Assembly: GCF_900116105.1 (NCBI RefSeq)
Contig: NZ_FPAC01000012.1
Span: forward strand, 1 to 50,156
DNA: 50,156 nucleotides
Source: Paenibacillus sp. 453mf
GTDB taxonomy: Bacteria; Bacillota; Bacilli; Paenibacillales; Paenibacillaceae
Direction: 5' to 3'
Of the stretch, positions 25,102 to 34,728 are shown piece by piece. The notes under the pieces are model-generated. The model was not told where the DNA came from and ran no database searches. It worked only from the letters and a program-made list of their open reading frames with translations. Position 1 is the stretch's first letter. Each line of letters begins with the position of its first letter. Both the position numbers and the translations under genes were made by a program.

Positions 25102-27774
25102 TTAATTTTGAAGTTCGTCAATCCGTGCAATCACTTTTGTCCGCTTATCAGAATAATCTGCAAGCTTCGCGCGCTCTTCTTCGATTACTTTCTCAGGTGC
25201 TTTGGATACAAAGCCCTCGTTGCCCAGCTTCTTCTCAATCCGCATTACTTCCTTATCCAGTGTTTCCTTCTCTTTCGTAAGACGCGCAATCTCTTGATCG
25301 ATGTCAATCAAACCTGCAAGAGGGAAATACAGCTCGGCGCCGGAGATTACAGCAGTCATCGCTTTCTCTGGTGTAGACAGCTCTGTTCCTGTAGATAGTT
25401 CTGAAGTATTACAGAAGCGACGAACATAAATCAGGTTGTTGTCAATAATATTCAGACCGTCCTGACCGCTTGCATTAATGTGCAATTCAACCTTTTTGCT
25501 CATCGGAACATTAACTTCAGCACGAATATTACGCACTGCACGGATAAGATCCATCAGCATATTCATCTCGGCAACGGCCTTATCGTTAACAAAGGCCTCA
25601 TTGAATTCCGGCCAAGATGCCAAAGTAATGGTCTCGCCCTCATGCGGAAGGTGCTGCCAGATCTCCTCGGAGATAAATGGCATAAACGGATGGATCAGGC
25701 GCATGGTCTGATCAAGTACATAGGCGAGAACGGATTGTGTTTTGCGTTTTGCATCCGCATCTTCACCGTATAATGAAAGCTTGGAGAACTCAATGTACCA
25801 GTCACAGAGATCATCCCATATGAAGTTATACAATGTACGGCCCGTTTCTCCGAATTCATATGCATCCATCAGACGGGTTACGTCTTTGGCTGTTTCGTTC
25901 AAACGATGCAAGATCCAGCGGTCCGCTGTAGTCAGCTCACCCGTAATATCAATGTCTTCCACCTTGAAGCCTTCCAGGTTCATCAGCGCAAAGCGGGAGG
26001 CATTCCAGATCTTGTTCGCAAAGTTGCGGGCCTGCTCAACACGTTCCCAGCGGAAGCGCAGATCCTGACCTGGAGTAATCCCTGTAGAGAGCATGTAGCG
26101 CATCGCGTCTGTTCCATATTTTTCGATAACTTCAAGTGGATCTACTCCGTTGCCCAGTGACTTGGACATCTTGCGTCCTTCAGAATCACGAACGAGTCCA
26201 TGCATCAGAACATCCTTGAACGGAATCTCATCCGTAAATTCAAGTGCGGTAAAGATCATACGTGCTACCCAGAAATAAATGATATCATATCCCGTTACAA
26301 GTACAGAGGTTGGATAGTAACGCTTCAGGTCCTCTGTCTCTTCCGGCCAGCCGAGTGTAGAGAACGGCCACAGTGCTGAACTAAACCAAGTGTCGAGTAC
26401 GTCTTCGTCCTGACGAAGCTCCTGCGATCCGCACTTCGGACAAGCCGTCATATCCTCGCGGCTGACATGAATTTCACCACAAGCATCACAATACCACGCA
26501 GGAATGCGGTGTCCCCACCACAGCTGACGGGAAATACACCAATCGCGAACATTCTCAATCCATTGTAAATAAGTTCTTTCGAAGCGATCAGGAACAAAGT
26601 TAACTCCTTTACCGCTCTTCTGTGCTTCAATTGCACGTTCCGCAAGCGGCTGCATGGCTACAAACCACTGAGTGGATAAGTAAGGCTCTACAACCGCACC
26701 AGAACGTTCACTATGGCCAACTTGATGTGTATGGTCTTCAATGTTAATCAATACTCCGGATTCTTTGAGATCAAGAGCGATTTGCTTGCGGCAGTCACTG
26801 CGATCCAGTCCTTGATACTTGCCGGCTTCTTCATTCATTTTACCGGACTCATCCATCACGGTGATTTGCGGCAAATCATGACGCAGACCCACTTCAAAAT
26901 CGTTAGGATCATGGGCGGGTGTAATTTTTACAGCACCACTGCCAAACGTTTGGTCCACATACTCATCCGCGATCACCGGTATTTCACGACCAATAATCGG
27001 AAGCACGAGGGTCTTACCAATCATGTCCTTGTAACGATCATCTTCGGGATGTACAGCCACTGCGGTATCCCCAAGCATTGTTTCCGGACGTGTTGTCGCA
27101 ACAGTAATCGATCCGCTTCCGTCTTTTAGCTCATATTTTAAATGGTACAAATGTCCCTGTACCTCTTTGTATTCAACCTCAATGTCAGACAAAGCCGTAC
27201 GTGCAGCAGGATCCCAGTTGATAATGCGTTTGCCGCGGTAAATGAGCCCTTTTTCGTACAGTTTAACAAATACTTCGCGAACCGCCTTGGATAGACCTTC
27301 ATCCAACGTAAACCGCTCACGGGAATAATCAAGCGATAGCCCCATCTTCGCCCATTGGGAACGAATCGTGTTCGCATATTCTTCCTTCCAGTCCCATACC
27401 TTCTCAAGGAATTTCTCACGGCCCAGATCATAGCGGGACACGCCGCCTTCTCTAAGCTTCTGTTCTACCTTCGTTTGTGTAGCAATTCCTGCATGGTCAG
27501 AGCCTGGAAGCCAGAGTGCATCGTAGCCCTGCATTCTTTTGGCTCGAATAATGATATCTTGCAGCGTAAAGTCTAGTGCATGCCCGATATGAAGAATACC
27601 CGTAACGTTGGGCGGAGGGATGACGATCGTAAAAGGCTTGGCATCCTTGCGCTGACCTGCCTTGAAAAATTCATTATTCATCCAATATGGATACCATTTC
27701 TGTTCCGCTGCACGCGGATCGTAAGTTGTCGACATTTCCGTCTGATTCGGATTTGCTGTCGGTTCTGACATCAT
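25102..27774 (-). CDS. valS: Valyl-tRNA synthetase
   Basis: A class Ia synthetase of 890 residues. It has HIGH (GILHIGHALDF, about 62-65), KMSKS (GRKMSKSLGNG), the editing domain (ATTRPETMLGDTAV), a four-cysteine cluster (YCDACG ... CPKCG) that should bind zinc, and a C-terminal coiled-coil arm (about 820-890). ATGATG follows GGAGG; the first ATG (27774) is used, and the second (27771) is equally possible. Expression is controlled by the T-box upstream. Confidence 0.97.
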   Translation of the reverse strand: MMSEPTANPNQTEMSTTYDPRAAEQKWYPYWMNNEFFKAGQRKDAKPFTIVIPPPNVTGILHIGHALDFTLQDIIIRAKRMQGYDALWLPGSDHAGIATQTKVEQKLREGGVSRYDLGREKFLEKVWDWKEEYANTIRSQWAKMGLSLDYSRERFTLDEGLSKAVREVFVKLYEKGLIYRGKRIINWDPAARTALSDIEVEYKEVQGHLYHLKYELKDGSGSITVATTRPETMLGDTAVAVHPEDDRYKDMIGKTLVLPIIGREIPVIADEYVDQTFGSGAVKITPAHDPNDFEVGLRHDLPQITVMDESGKMNEEAGKYQGLDRSDCRKQIALDLKESGVLINIEDHTHQVGHSERSGAVVEPYLSTQWFVAMQPLAERAIEAQKSGKGVNFVPDRFERTYLQWIENVRDWCISRQLWWGHRIPAWYCDACGEIHVSREDMTACPKCGSQELRQDEDVLDTWFSSALWPFSTLGWPEETEDLKRYYPTSVLVTGYDIIYFWVARMIFTALEFTDEIPFKDVLMHGLVRDSEGRKMSKSLGNGVDPLEVIEKYGTDAMRYMLSTGITPGQDLRFRWERVEQARNFANKIWNASRFALMNLEGFKVEDIDITGELTTADRWILHRLNETAKDVTRLMDAYEFGETGRTLYNFIWDDLCDWYIEFSKLSLYGEDADAKRKTQSVLAYVLDQTMRLIHPFMPFISEEIWQHLPHEGETITLASWPEFNEAFVNDKAVAEMNMLMDLIRAVRNIRAEVNVPMSKKVELHINASGQDGLNIIDNNLIYVRRFCNTSELSTGTELSTPEKAMTAVISGAELYFPLAGLIDIDQEIARLTKEKETLDKEVMRIEKKLGNEGFVSKAPEKVIEEERAKLADYSDKRTKVIARIDELQN

Positions 27775-27817
27775 ACATTCCTCCAATTATCTTCGTTTAA
27801 CACATTCTTGAAAATAC

Positions 27818-27851
27818 AAAAAGACCCTTCATCCTCAAAGGACGAAAGGCC
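27818..27851 (-). terminator. T-box terminator hairpin of valS
   Basis: A 12-bp stem (27823-27834 with 27840-27851) with G-U pairs and a short loop, then a run of five T. It overlaps the 3' half of the antiterminator, the normal T-box switch. Confidence 0.9.
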
Positions 27852-28115
27852 ATTCTTTCGCGGTACCACCTTTGTTTCATACCCGAGCAGGTCAGAATTC
27901 ACTTGTAAAGAGAAAACATATCTCGATATGACACTCCATTAGGCAGATAACGGCTGCTACCGGCCGCATTCTAGCTTCCTCATCCTACAAGAAAGTTCAA
28001 AAGGGCAACTCACGGGCGACTTCGGTACAGCTCGCTATCCTGCGGAATTTCACACCATATCAATTCCACTCTCTGAAGGGCTTCACTGCCTACTATTCCC
28101 GATCCAAGTCGTTAG
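27852..28115 (-). promoter_or_regulatory. T-box riboswitch of valS (tRNA-Val sensing)
   Basis: The minus strand holds the T-box core AAGGTGGTACCGCG (27859-27872) directly before the terminator hairpin, and a Stem I region at about 28000-28110 with a distal-loop-like GGTGTGAAATTCC. Uncharged tRNA-Val should stabilise the antiterminator and let valS be read. The specifier codon is most likely GTC (28018-28020, context GAA-GTC-G). GTA at 28026-28028 is a second candidate. The limits of Stem I are approximate. Confidence 0.92.
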
Positions 28116-28158
28116 ATTAATTACAGTTGTTATTCATTGTATTCCCAATCCTACAGTC

Positions 28159-28188
28159 ATCATACATTTCTTTTGTGCAATTCGTCAA
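28159..28188 (-). promoter_or_regulatory. sigmaA promoter of valS leader
   Basis: TTGACG (28183-28188), 18 bases, then TATGAT (28159-28164). It lies between the spoVID terminator and the T-box, giving a leader of about 375 bases. Confidence 0.7.
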
Positions 28189-28211
28189 CCGGGCATTAGA
28201 CCTTTCATGAC

Positions 28212-28248
28212 AAAAAAAGAGAGTCCCCGATTCAAACCGGGAACTCTC
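28212..28248 (-). terminator. Terminator after spoVID-like gene
   Basis: An 11-bp stem with one mismatch (28219-28229 with 28238-28248) followed by seven T on the minus strand, 16 bases after the stop codon. Confidence 0.92.
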
Positions 28249-28264
28249 CTGTATGCCAGCTCTC

Positions 28265-29716
28265 CTATGGAATATACAATACCTGGCCTTCCTCAACCGA
28301 TTGCTCGGACAGACGGTTATATAGCTGCAACTCACGCGTACTGAGCTGATATCGGTCTGCAATGGTCTCAAGCGTTTCTTCACGCTGCACGATACAGAGT
28401 CTAACCTTCTTGAATGGTGTTTGCTCTGCGCCTCTTCCGAGAAACAGACTCTTCCATTGAACTTCCTCTGCAGGTTCTTCATCACGCTGTTCGATCGGAA
28501 ACTCCTGTTCAAGCTGCAAGACCTCTTCTGCAGTCCTGGACTTTTGTAGGAGAGAAGTAATTCCATAGGAGCCTTGTGCTGATGTTTCGCCTGATTTTTT
28601 GGTTCCAAAGGCAACCTTCAATTCGGGCTTCTCTTCGGAAGGATCAGGCTGCGGCACATCTGCTTCGAGCAAGACCTCCTGCGCTTCCTGCTCTCGTGGA
28701 ATGGAGTCTGCCTCAAGTTCATTCCCCTCACCACCATCGCCGGATGCCTCATCAATCAAATCAGGAGCTGTGCCAGCATCTGTCTCAGCGTTCACAGCTG
28801 GAGCTGCGTCACGGTCTGCTCCTACAACTACAGCAGGCTCAAAGCTCCACACCTCTGGAGATGAGTATGCTTCCGGCTGTTGATTAACGGATGCGAGCTC
28901 ACCATATTGATTCGATGGGTCATCTTGTACCCGATCCGTCTCTTCTTCATCCTCGTCATATTGTTCATCTACGCTCTCTATTGCATTGTGTGGTGCCTGT
29001 GGCTGTGCTTCTTCCCGATTCACTGAATCATGGACAGACTCCGCTTCATACGGCAGTGACCATGCATCAATATTCTCTGTCGTAGTCGGCTCGGATACGG
29101 AAGCCTCATATGGCGTATGCAAAAAAGGCCTTGAAGGTGAGTACGCTCCAGCTTCCGTTTCAGATTGAAATTCAGTTGCCGATTCCGCATCCGACAGGAT
29201 TGCTTCTTGTTGTTCTGAATCCGGTATGGATGGATCTCGATTATACGGATTGTATCCCGAATACAGTGGATTAGCTGGCGCCTCTTCCTCACCTGAATTG
29301 GAATGAACAACCGTAAACTCCTCTGGATTCCAGTCAGAGGTTTCTTCTGCCGGTCCAATTCCTTCAATTCCGCGCAAAGAGAGCACGCCCGTAATGTTCA
29401 GACTGCGCGTCGACAAGAGATCCACGTCGAAGTTCTCAATCTCCACTGCAATATCATCAATGGATGCGACACGGCTGAGTGGAATCGTAATCTCAACAGG
29501 AATCTGATGAGACAGCTCCTCCTGCTGATTGTTCTCTCCTTGATAAATACCGGACAACAGTAAGTGTCCACGTAGCGCAGCGTGCTCCTGCTCCGAGACA
29601 ACCTGTATGCGAGGATACAATTCAATCTCATCCAGCTCACTTATGGCAGGAACATCCTCGGGTAAATGAACACGCTCGTAAATATCAAACCGAAGTCCAT
29701 ACGGCGGGTTTAACAT
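28265..29716 (-). CDS. spoVID: SpoVID-like spore coat protein with C-terminal LysM
   Basis: The protein has 483 residues. The N-terminal ~120 residues form a conserved-looking beta-rich domain (GLRFDIYERVHLPEDVPAI ... IPVEITIPLSRV). A long acidic Glu/Ser/Pro-rich disordered region follows, and one LysM domain ends the protein (about 437-483: VQREETLETIADRYQLSTREL ... VLYIP). B. subtilis SpoVID, encoded between hemL and valS, has the same layout and drives coat encasement with SafA. Position and layout agree. The start is ATG at 29716 with AAAGGAGG nine bases upstream. The gap 29717-29868 before it shows no sigmaE site I trust. Confidence 0.82.
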   Translation of the reverse strand: MLNPPYGLRFDIYERVHLPEDVPAISELDEIELYPRIQVVSEQEHAALRGHLLLSGIYQGENNQQEELSHQIPVEITIPLSRVASIDDIAVEIENFDVDLLSTRSLNITGVLSLRGIEGIGPAEETSDWNPEEFTVVHSNSGEEEAPANPLYSGYNPYNRDPSIPDSEQQEAILSDAESATEFQSETEAGAYSPSRPFLHTPYEASVSEPTTTENIDAWSLPYEAESVHDSVNREEAQPQAPHNAIESVDEQYDEDEEETDRVQDDPSNQYGELASVNQQPEAYSSPEVWSFEPAVVVGADRDAAPAVNAETDAGTAPDLIDEASGDGGEGNELEADSIPREQEAQEVLLEADVPQPDPSEEKPELKVAFGTKKSGETSAQGSYGITSLLQKSRTAEEVLQLEQEFPIEQRDEEPAEEVQWKSLFLGRGAEQTPFKKVRLCIVQREETLETIADRYQLSTRELQLYNRLSEQSVEEGQVLYIP

Positions 29717-29868
29717 AGCGCTAGTCCTCCTTTCACAGCATATATTCACCATGAGATTTTCATAGCTTTACGTCATGTTACACAAGTCATTTCAAGATGC
29801 TTCTCGTGTACATGTATATGCATCTGTCAGAGGACTCATACCATTCATCCGTGGATTCATATTTTTAT

Positions 29869-30768
29869 TTACACTTTTAGCGAATCATACAAATCAATCA
29901 TATCCTGAGGCCAAGAGGCTATCACTGTAAGCAGCTCTCCCGTAAAAGGGTGCTGAAAGCTGAGCTCTTCTCCATGTAGCGCCTGTCTGCGAATTCCCTC
30001 TCTCATGCCGCCGTACAGCGTATCGCCAAACAAGGGATGTTCCAAATGGCTGAGGTGCACCCGAATTTGATGCGTTCTACCTGTCTCCAGACGAAGCCGA
30101 ACCACTGTTGCTCCTCTTAGTCTTTCTGATGTCTCCATATGAGTTACGGCATGCTGACCTGTAGGGGAGACTCTTCTTCTCTGTTTGTGATGCCTGTCCT
30201 TACCGATCGGCAAGTCCATCGTCTCTTTATTTTGTGCTACGATTCCGTGAACGATAGCTACATATTTGCGCTCAATCTGCTTAAGCTGCATCATGGCATT
30301 CAGCTTAAGCTCTGCATAGCGGTTCTTCGCATACAGCACCGGACCTGACGTATCCACATCCAGCCGATGGATATGTTTCACCGCGACCTCAAGCCCGCTT
30401 GCCTGGTAATATCCAGCCACCGCATGATCAAGTGTCACTATTCCGTCCTGACGCTCACTTCCATCTGGATGAATTGGCATGCCTACCGGCTTGTTTACAA
30501 CAAGACAAAAATCATCCTCATACAGCACATCCAGCCCTACATATCGCGGTGTAATTCCATACGGTGCCGGAGGAAAAAGGGCCAGCCGAAGCCGGTCCCC
30601 TGCAAGTTGAATACCGCTATTAGCTCTAAGCTCGTGCAAGAGCTTCTCGGGCATACCCAGTTCCTCAAGCAGCCACTTCTCGGCGGCCATACTCCGATCA
30701 TCCTGGGAGAGCACTTTTTTGCCTGGCATCAGCTCAGCCCAGTCTCCTCTTTTCTTATATTTCATCAT
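29869..30768 (-). CDS. RluA-family 23S rRNA/tRNA pseudouridine synthase
   Basis: The protein has 299 residues. The catalytic motif is HRLDVDTSG, with Val in place of the usual Lys/Glu but the catalytic Asp kept. Other family segments are GMPIHPDGS, ERKYVAIVHG and LETGRTHQIRVHLSHLEHPLFGDTLYG. No clear S4 domain is seen at the N-terminus. The exact uridine target cannot be told from sequence. The start overlaps the hemL stop by four bases (ATGA), so it is coupled to the heme operon. Confidence 0.87.
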   Translation of the reverse strand: MMKYKKRGDWAELMPGKKVLSQDDRSMAAEKWLLEELGMPEKLLHELRANSGIQLAGDRLRLALFPPAPYGITPRYVGLDVLYEDDFCLVVNKPVGMPIHPDGSERQDGIVTLDHAVAGYYQASGLEVAVKHIHRLDVDTSGPVLYAKNRYAELKLNAMMQLKQIERKYVAIVHGIVAQNKETMDLPIGKDRHHKQRRRVSPTGQHAVTHMETSERLRGATVVRLRLETGRTHQIRVHLSHLEHPLFGDTLYGGMREGIRRQALHGEELSFQHPFTGELLTVIASWPQDMIDLYDSLKV

Positions 30769-32069
30769 AAAGCCTTCAGCGCATTATAATTCGCTTCAAT
30801 CGTATCATCGATATCCTGGACACTATGCACCCCGGAGATGAACATCCCCTCGAATTGAGAAGGGGCTACGCTGATTCCTTCCTGAAGCATATGGCCAAAG
30901 TAAGCTCGGAAATGATCCAAATTGCTTGATTTGGCAACGTCATAATTCGTGACTTCTTGATCTGTAAAGAATGGACATACCATCGATCCGACCCTATTGA
31001 TCGTTACAGGAACGCCCAGCTCCTTCGCATTCTTCTCAAAGCCGGCAGCAAGCCTAGCGCCCAGCTCTTCGAGACGAGTGTATACTTCTTCGTTAAGAAG
31101 CTTAAGTGTCGTATAACCTGCAACCATGGCCAGCGGATTACCGCTGAGTGTACCTGCTTGATAGATTGGGCCGACCGGAGCTACCTGCTCCATAAGGTCT
31201 CGTCTGCCGCCATATGCGCCAACAGGCAAGCCGCCGCCAATGACCTTGCCGAGACATGTCAAATCCGGGATTACACCGAACCGGCCTTGTGCGCTATGAA
31301 GTCCTACCCGGAAGCCTGTCATGACCTCGTCAAAAATAAGCAGGCTGCCGTAATCTATGGTAATCCGGCGCAGCCCTTCAAGGAATCCCGCAGCTGGCGG
31401 CACAACGCCCATGTTGCCTGCCACAGGCTCTACGATGATCGCAGCAATCTGTTCCCCAAATTTATCAAAGGCCAAGCGAACCGATTCCAGATCATTGTAA
31501 GGAACCGTAATGGTGTTGGCAGCGACTCCTTCAGGTACACCGGGGCTGTCCGGAAGTCCAAGAGTGGCTACACCAGAACCTGCCTTGATCAGCAAGCTGT
31601 CAGCGTGTCCATGGTAGGAGCCTTCAAATTTCAGAATTTTGCTTCTGCCTGTTGCCCCACGAGCAAGTCTGATCGCGCTCATCGTGGCTTCCGTGCCCGA
31701 GTTCACCATACGAACAACATCGATCGATGGTACGCGCTCGCATACCAGCTTGGCCATTTCCGTCTCAATCAGTGTCGGCGCGCCAAAACTTGTTCCCTTT
31801 ACAGCCGTCTCCTGGATCGCGGATATCACTTCCGGGTGGGCATGTCCCATTATAAGGGGGCCCCAAGAAGCCACATAATCAATAAAAGAATTACCATCAA
31901 TATCATAGATTCTAGAACCTATACCATGGTCTGCGTAAACAGGAGTTAAACCTACAGATTTAAATGCACGTACCGGACTATTCACACCGCCAGGCATATA
32001 TTGTTTTGCTTCTTCAAAAGCGGTACGGGAACGTTCCTCCCGGCGCGGCTGACGAATCTGTTCACTCAT
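30765..32069 (-). CDS. hemL: Glutamate-1-semialdehyde 2,1-aminomutase
   Basis: A PLP enzyme that converts GSA to 5-aminolevulinate, 434 residues. The PLP lysine is Lys275 in CLGKVIGGGLPVGAYGG. The family segments VNSPVRAF, NSGTEATMSAIRLARG, FEGSYHGHADSLL and DEVMTGFR are present. The start is ATG at 32069 after GAGAGAGG; a TTG two codons upstream is possible. It follows hemB by 60 bases. Confidence 0.96.
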   Translation of the reverse strand: MSEQIRQPRREERSRTAFEEAKQYMPGGVNSPVRAFKSVGLTPVYADHGIGSRIYDIDGNSFIDYVASWGPLIMGHAHPEVISAIQETAVKGTSFGAPTLIETEMAKLVCERVPSIDVVRMVNSGTEATMSAIRLARGATGRSKILKFEGSYHGHADSLLIKAGSGVATLGLPDSPGVPEGVAANTITVPYNDLESVRLAFDKFGEQIAAIIVEPVAGNMGVVPPAAGFLEGLRRITIDYGSLLIFDEVMTGFRVGLHSAQGRFGVIPDLTCLGKVIGGGLPVGAYGGRRDLMEQVAPVGPIYQAGTLSGNPLAMVAGYTTLKLLNEEVYTRLEELGARLAAGFEKNAKELGVPVTINRVGSMVCPFFTDQEVTNYDVAKSSNLDHFRAYFGHMLQEGISVAPSQFEGMFISGVHSVQDIDDTIEANYNALKAL

Positions 32070-32129
32070 TCTCAAACCTCTCTCCTCTGTTATCCAATTT
32101 TATTGCAATAGTGTAGCTCTTCTAAATAA

Positions 32130-33131
32130 TCAACGTACTGACAGCCAGCGGGCTGCGTCTTTGCCGTAATACGTAATAATCATATCCGCTCCTGCACGCT
32201 TCATGCTGAGCAGGATTTCCATGGCCACCTTCTCTTCATCAATCCAGCCGTTGATTGCCGCGGCCTTGACCATTGCATATTCACCGCTAACGTTATATGC
32301 TACCAGCGGCAGATCAAACTGGTCCTTAATTGTGCGCATTACGTCCAGGTAAGATAAAGAAGGCTTCACCATCAGCATATCTGCTCCTTCAAGAACATCC
32401 GTCTCTGCTTCACGCAGCGCTTCCCTTGCATTAGCCGGATCCATCTGGTAAGCTTTGCGATCACCATACTGAGGTGCCGAATCTGCTGCCTCGCGAAAAG
32501 GTCCGTAGAAGCCAGAAGCGTATTTCACCGAGTAAGACATAATTGGAATGTGAGAGAATCCTGCTTCATCAAGTCCTGCACGAATCGCACCTACGAAACC
32601 GTCCATCATGTTGGATGGTGCAATAATATCAGCCCCTGCTTCAGCCTGGGACACAGCGGTCTTAACCAGAAGCTCAAGTGATTCATCATTCAGAACATCC
32701 ACGCATACATGACCATCCCGCTCATGGGTATGAATCATGCCGCAATGACCGTGATCCGTGAATTCGCATAGACAGGTATCTGCGATCACGAGCAAATCTG
32801 GATACCAGGATTTGATGAGCCTGGTCGCTTCCTGCACAATTCCATTCTCGGCATACGCGGAAGAGCCTACTGCATCCTTCGTATCTGGAATCCCAAACAG
32901 AAGCACAGCCGGAATGCCAAGTTCAGCAATCTCCTGCACTTCCTCTTTCAGCGTATCGAGTGAAAAACGGTACACTCCCGGCATAGACGAAATTTCTTGT
33001 TTAACCCCTGTACCGTATGTAACATAAATCGGTTGTATAAAATCACTAACATTCAAATGTGTTTCACGCACCATACTGCGAATAGCGGCCGATTGCCGTA
33101 ATCTGCGATGCCTTACGATTGGAAATCCCAT
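32130..33131 (-). CDS. hemB: Porphobilinogen synthase (delta-aminolevulinate dehydratase)
   Basis: Condenses two 5-aminolevulinate molecules to porphobilinogen. The protein has 333 residues. Schiff-base lysines are Lys203 (SVKYASGFYGPFR) and Lys256 (LMVKPSLSY). The cysteine cluster C120-x-C122-x7-C130 marks the zinc-dependent type. Confidence 0.97.
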   Translation of the reverse strand: MGFPIVRHRRLRQSAAIRSMVRETHLNVSDFIQPIYVTYGTGVKQEISSMPGVYRFSLDTLKEEVQEIAELGIPAVLLFGIPDTKDAVGSSAYAENGIVQEATRLIKSWYPDLLVIADTCLCEFTDHGHCGMIHTHERDGHVCVDVLNDESLELLVKTAVSQAEAGADIIAPSNMMDGFVGAIRAGLDEAGFSHIPIMSYSVKYASGFYGPFREAADSAPQYGDRKAYQMDPANAREALREAETDVLEGADMLMVKPSLSYLDVMRTIKDQFDLPLVAYNVSGEYAMVKAAAINGWIDEEKVAMEILLSMKRAGADMIITYYGKDAARWLSVR

Positions 33132-33176
33132 TGTGAATAACCCCTTTCTCTAGTTCGTCTAACTCGTATCTTAAAT

Positions 33177-34724
33177 CTAAACAACATGAACATCTTCGTT
33201 AATATGACACAGCGCATCAGCCAAGCTCTCAACTGTTGCCTCTTCTGAAACGATGCTGACATGGAGTCCAGAACTTGTTGCCGTTTCTGCAGTAACAGGG
33301 CCGATGCAGGCTACGTGAACATTTTTAAATAAAGAAGCAGGCTGTTCATATCCCATCCGTTCTAATAGCGTTAGGAGATGAGTCACCGTTGAAGAGCTGG
33401 TGAACGTGACAGCGTAGACTTTTCCCTTTTGCAAGAGTCCAATCAGCTCATCATCCTGCTCCTCAGGAATGACCGTTTCATATACACTGACGCTGTTTAC
33501 TTCAAGCCCCTTCTCCCTTAGTTTCTCGGAGAGCCAAGGACGAGCTAGGTTACCTGAGGGCAGCAGCACCTTTTGTCCTGGGAGCAGCTCGGCATCAAAG
33601 GTATCCATCAGTCCTTCCTGCTGATAAGAACCTTGGACCTGCTCCGCCAAAATGCCTTTGTCACGAAGCACTTTCTTCGTCGACGGACCAATGGCCACAA
33701 TTCTTGCACGATAGAGTGAGCGTATATCTTTCTTCTGCTCCTCCATCGCTCTAAAGAAATGCTCTACTCCATTCACACTCGTAAATATGACCCAGTCATA
33801 CTGCTCTAACTGATCTAGCGCTTCTGCTATTTGCTCCCTATGATGATCCGTTTGTACAGGAACCGTTTCAATAACAGGCAGCTCATAAGGCTCTCCACCC
33901 AATTCCTCAATCCGCGAAACAAGCTCGCTTGCCTGACTTCTTGCCCTTGTCACAAGTATTCTTTTGCCGAAGAGAGGCATTAATTCAGCCCACTGCAGCC
34001 GTTCACGCTGCTTGACCACATCGCCAACAACAATGACGCCGGGCGGACGGAATCCGTGCTCCTGGACCTTGTGCTCAATATCCTCAAGCGTGCCCACTAG
34101 TGTATCCTGCTCTGCCCAAGTTCCCCAGCGAATCAGCGCTACAGGCGTATCCTTGGGTCTGCCATGATCTATCAGCTGCTTACTGATATAGCCGATATTC
34201 GCAACCCCCATCATAAATACCAGAGTTCCTGTAGCGTTCGTTACCTTGTCCCAATAAATCGCTCTATTTAGCTTATCAGGACTCTCATGTCCCGTAATAA
34301 TCGAAATGGATGATGCATAATCCCGATGTGTGACAGGAATACCGGCATAGGCTGGTACACTGATCGCAGAGGTAACTCCTGGCACGATCTCAAACGGGAT
34401 ATCATGTTGCCGAAGCAGCTCCGCCTCCTCACCGACCCTTCCAAAAATGGTCGGGTCCCCGCCTTTTAAACGAACGACTGTTTTGCCTTCATGAGCGAGA
34501 TCGACAAGCAGCTGATTGATATCCTCCTGCTTCATTGTGTGACGGTTTGTTTTCTTGCCGACATAGATTTTGGCAGCTCCAGGCTTCATAATCCGAAGCA
34601 GTCTAGGACTGGCTAGGCGATCATAGACTACCGCATCTGCCTTCTGAATACACTCCCAGCCTTTTACTGTAATAAGCTTTGCGTTACCCGGTCCCGCACC
34701 CACGAGATATACCTTTCCTGCCAT
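33177..34724 (-). CDS. Fused uroporphyrinogen-III methyltransferase (CobA) and uroporphyrinogen-III synthase (HemD)
   Basis: A 515-residue two-domain protein. Residues 1 to about 245 are a SUMT-type methyltransferase (VYLVGAGPGNAKLITVKGWE, VRLKGGDPTIFGRVGEE, GTLVFMMG) that makes precorrin-2. Residues about 255-515 are HemD (RILVTRARSQASELVSRI ... VFTSVNGVEHF ... VTFTSSSTVTHLL), which closes the tetrapyrrole ring. Neither half is truncated. The fusion joins the common step to heme and the branch to siroheme and cobalamin; similar fusions occur in other Firmicutes. It starts four bases after hemC. Confidence 0.95.
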   Translation of the reverse strand: MAGKVYLVGAGPGNAKLITVKGWECIQKADAVVYDRLASPRLLRIMKPGAAKIYVGKKTNRHTMKQEDINQLLVDLAHEGKTVVRLKGGDPTIFGRVGEEAELLRQHDIPFEIVPGVTSAISVPAYAGIPVTHRDYASSISIITGHESPDKLNRAIYWDKVTNATGTLVFMMGVANIGYISKQLIDHGRPKDTPVALIRWGTWAEQDTLVGTLEDIEHKVQEHGFRPPGVIVVGDVVKQRERLQWAELMPLFGKRILVTRARSQASELVSRIEELGGEPYELPVIETVPVQTDHHREQIAEALDQLEQYDWVIFTSVNGVEHFFRAMEEQKKDIRSLYRARIVAIGPSTKKVLRDKGILAEQVQGSYQQEGLMDTFDAELLPGQKVLLPSGNLARPWLSEKLREKGLEVNSVSVYETVIPEEQDDELIGLLQKGKVYAVTFTSSSTVTHLLTLLERMGYEQPASLFKNVHVACIGPVTAETATSSGLHVSIVSEEATVESLADALCHINEDVHVV

Positions 34725-34728
34725 TTCC

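Noticed and set aside
28117..28614. A 165-residue minus-strand frame over the valS promoter region
   Set aside because: It overlaps the spoVID terminator and the 3' end of spoVID in another frame; no coding character.
30957..31949. A 330-residue open frame on the plus strand
   Set aside because: It lies wholly antisense to hemL, whose conserved motifs cover the same bases; the antisense product resembles nothing and has no ribosome site.
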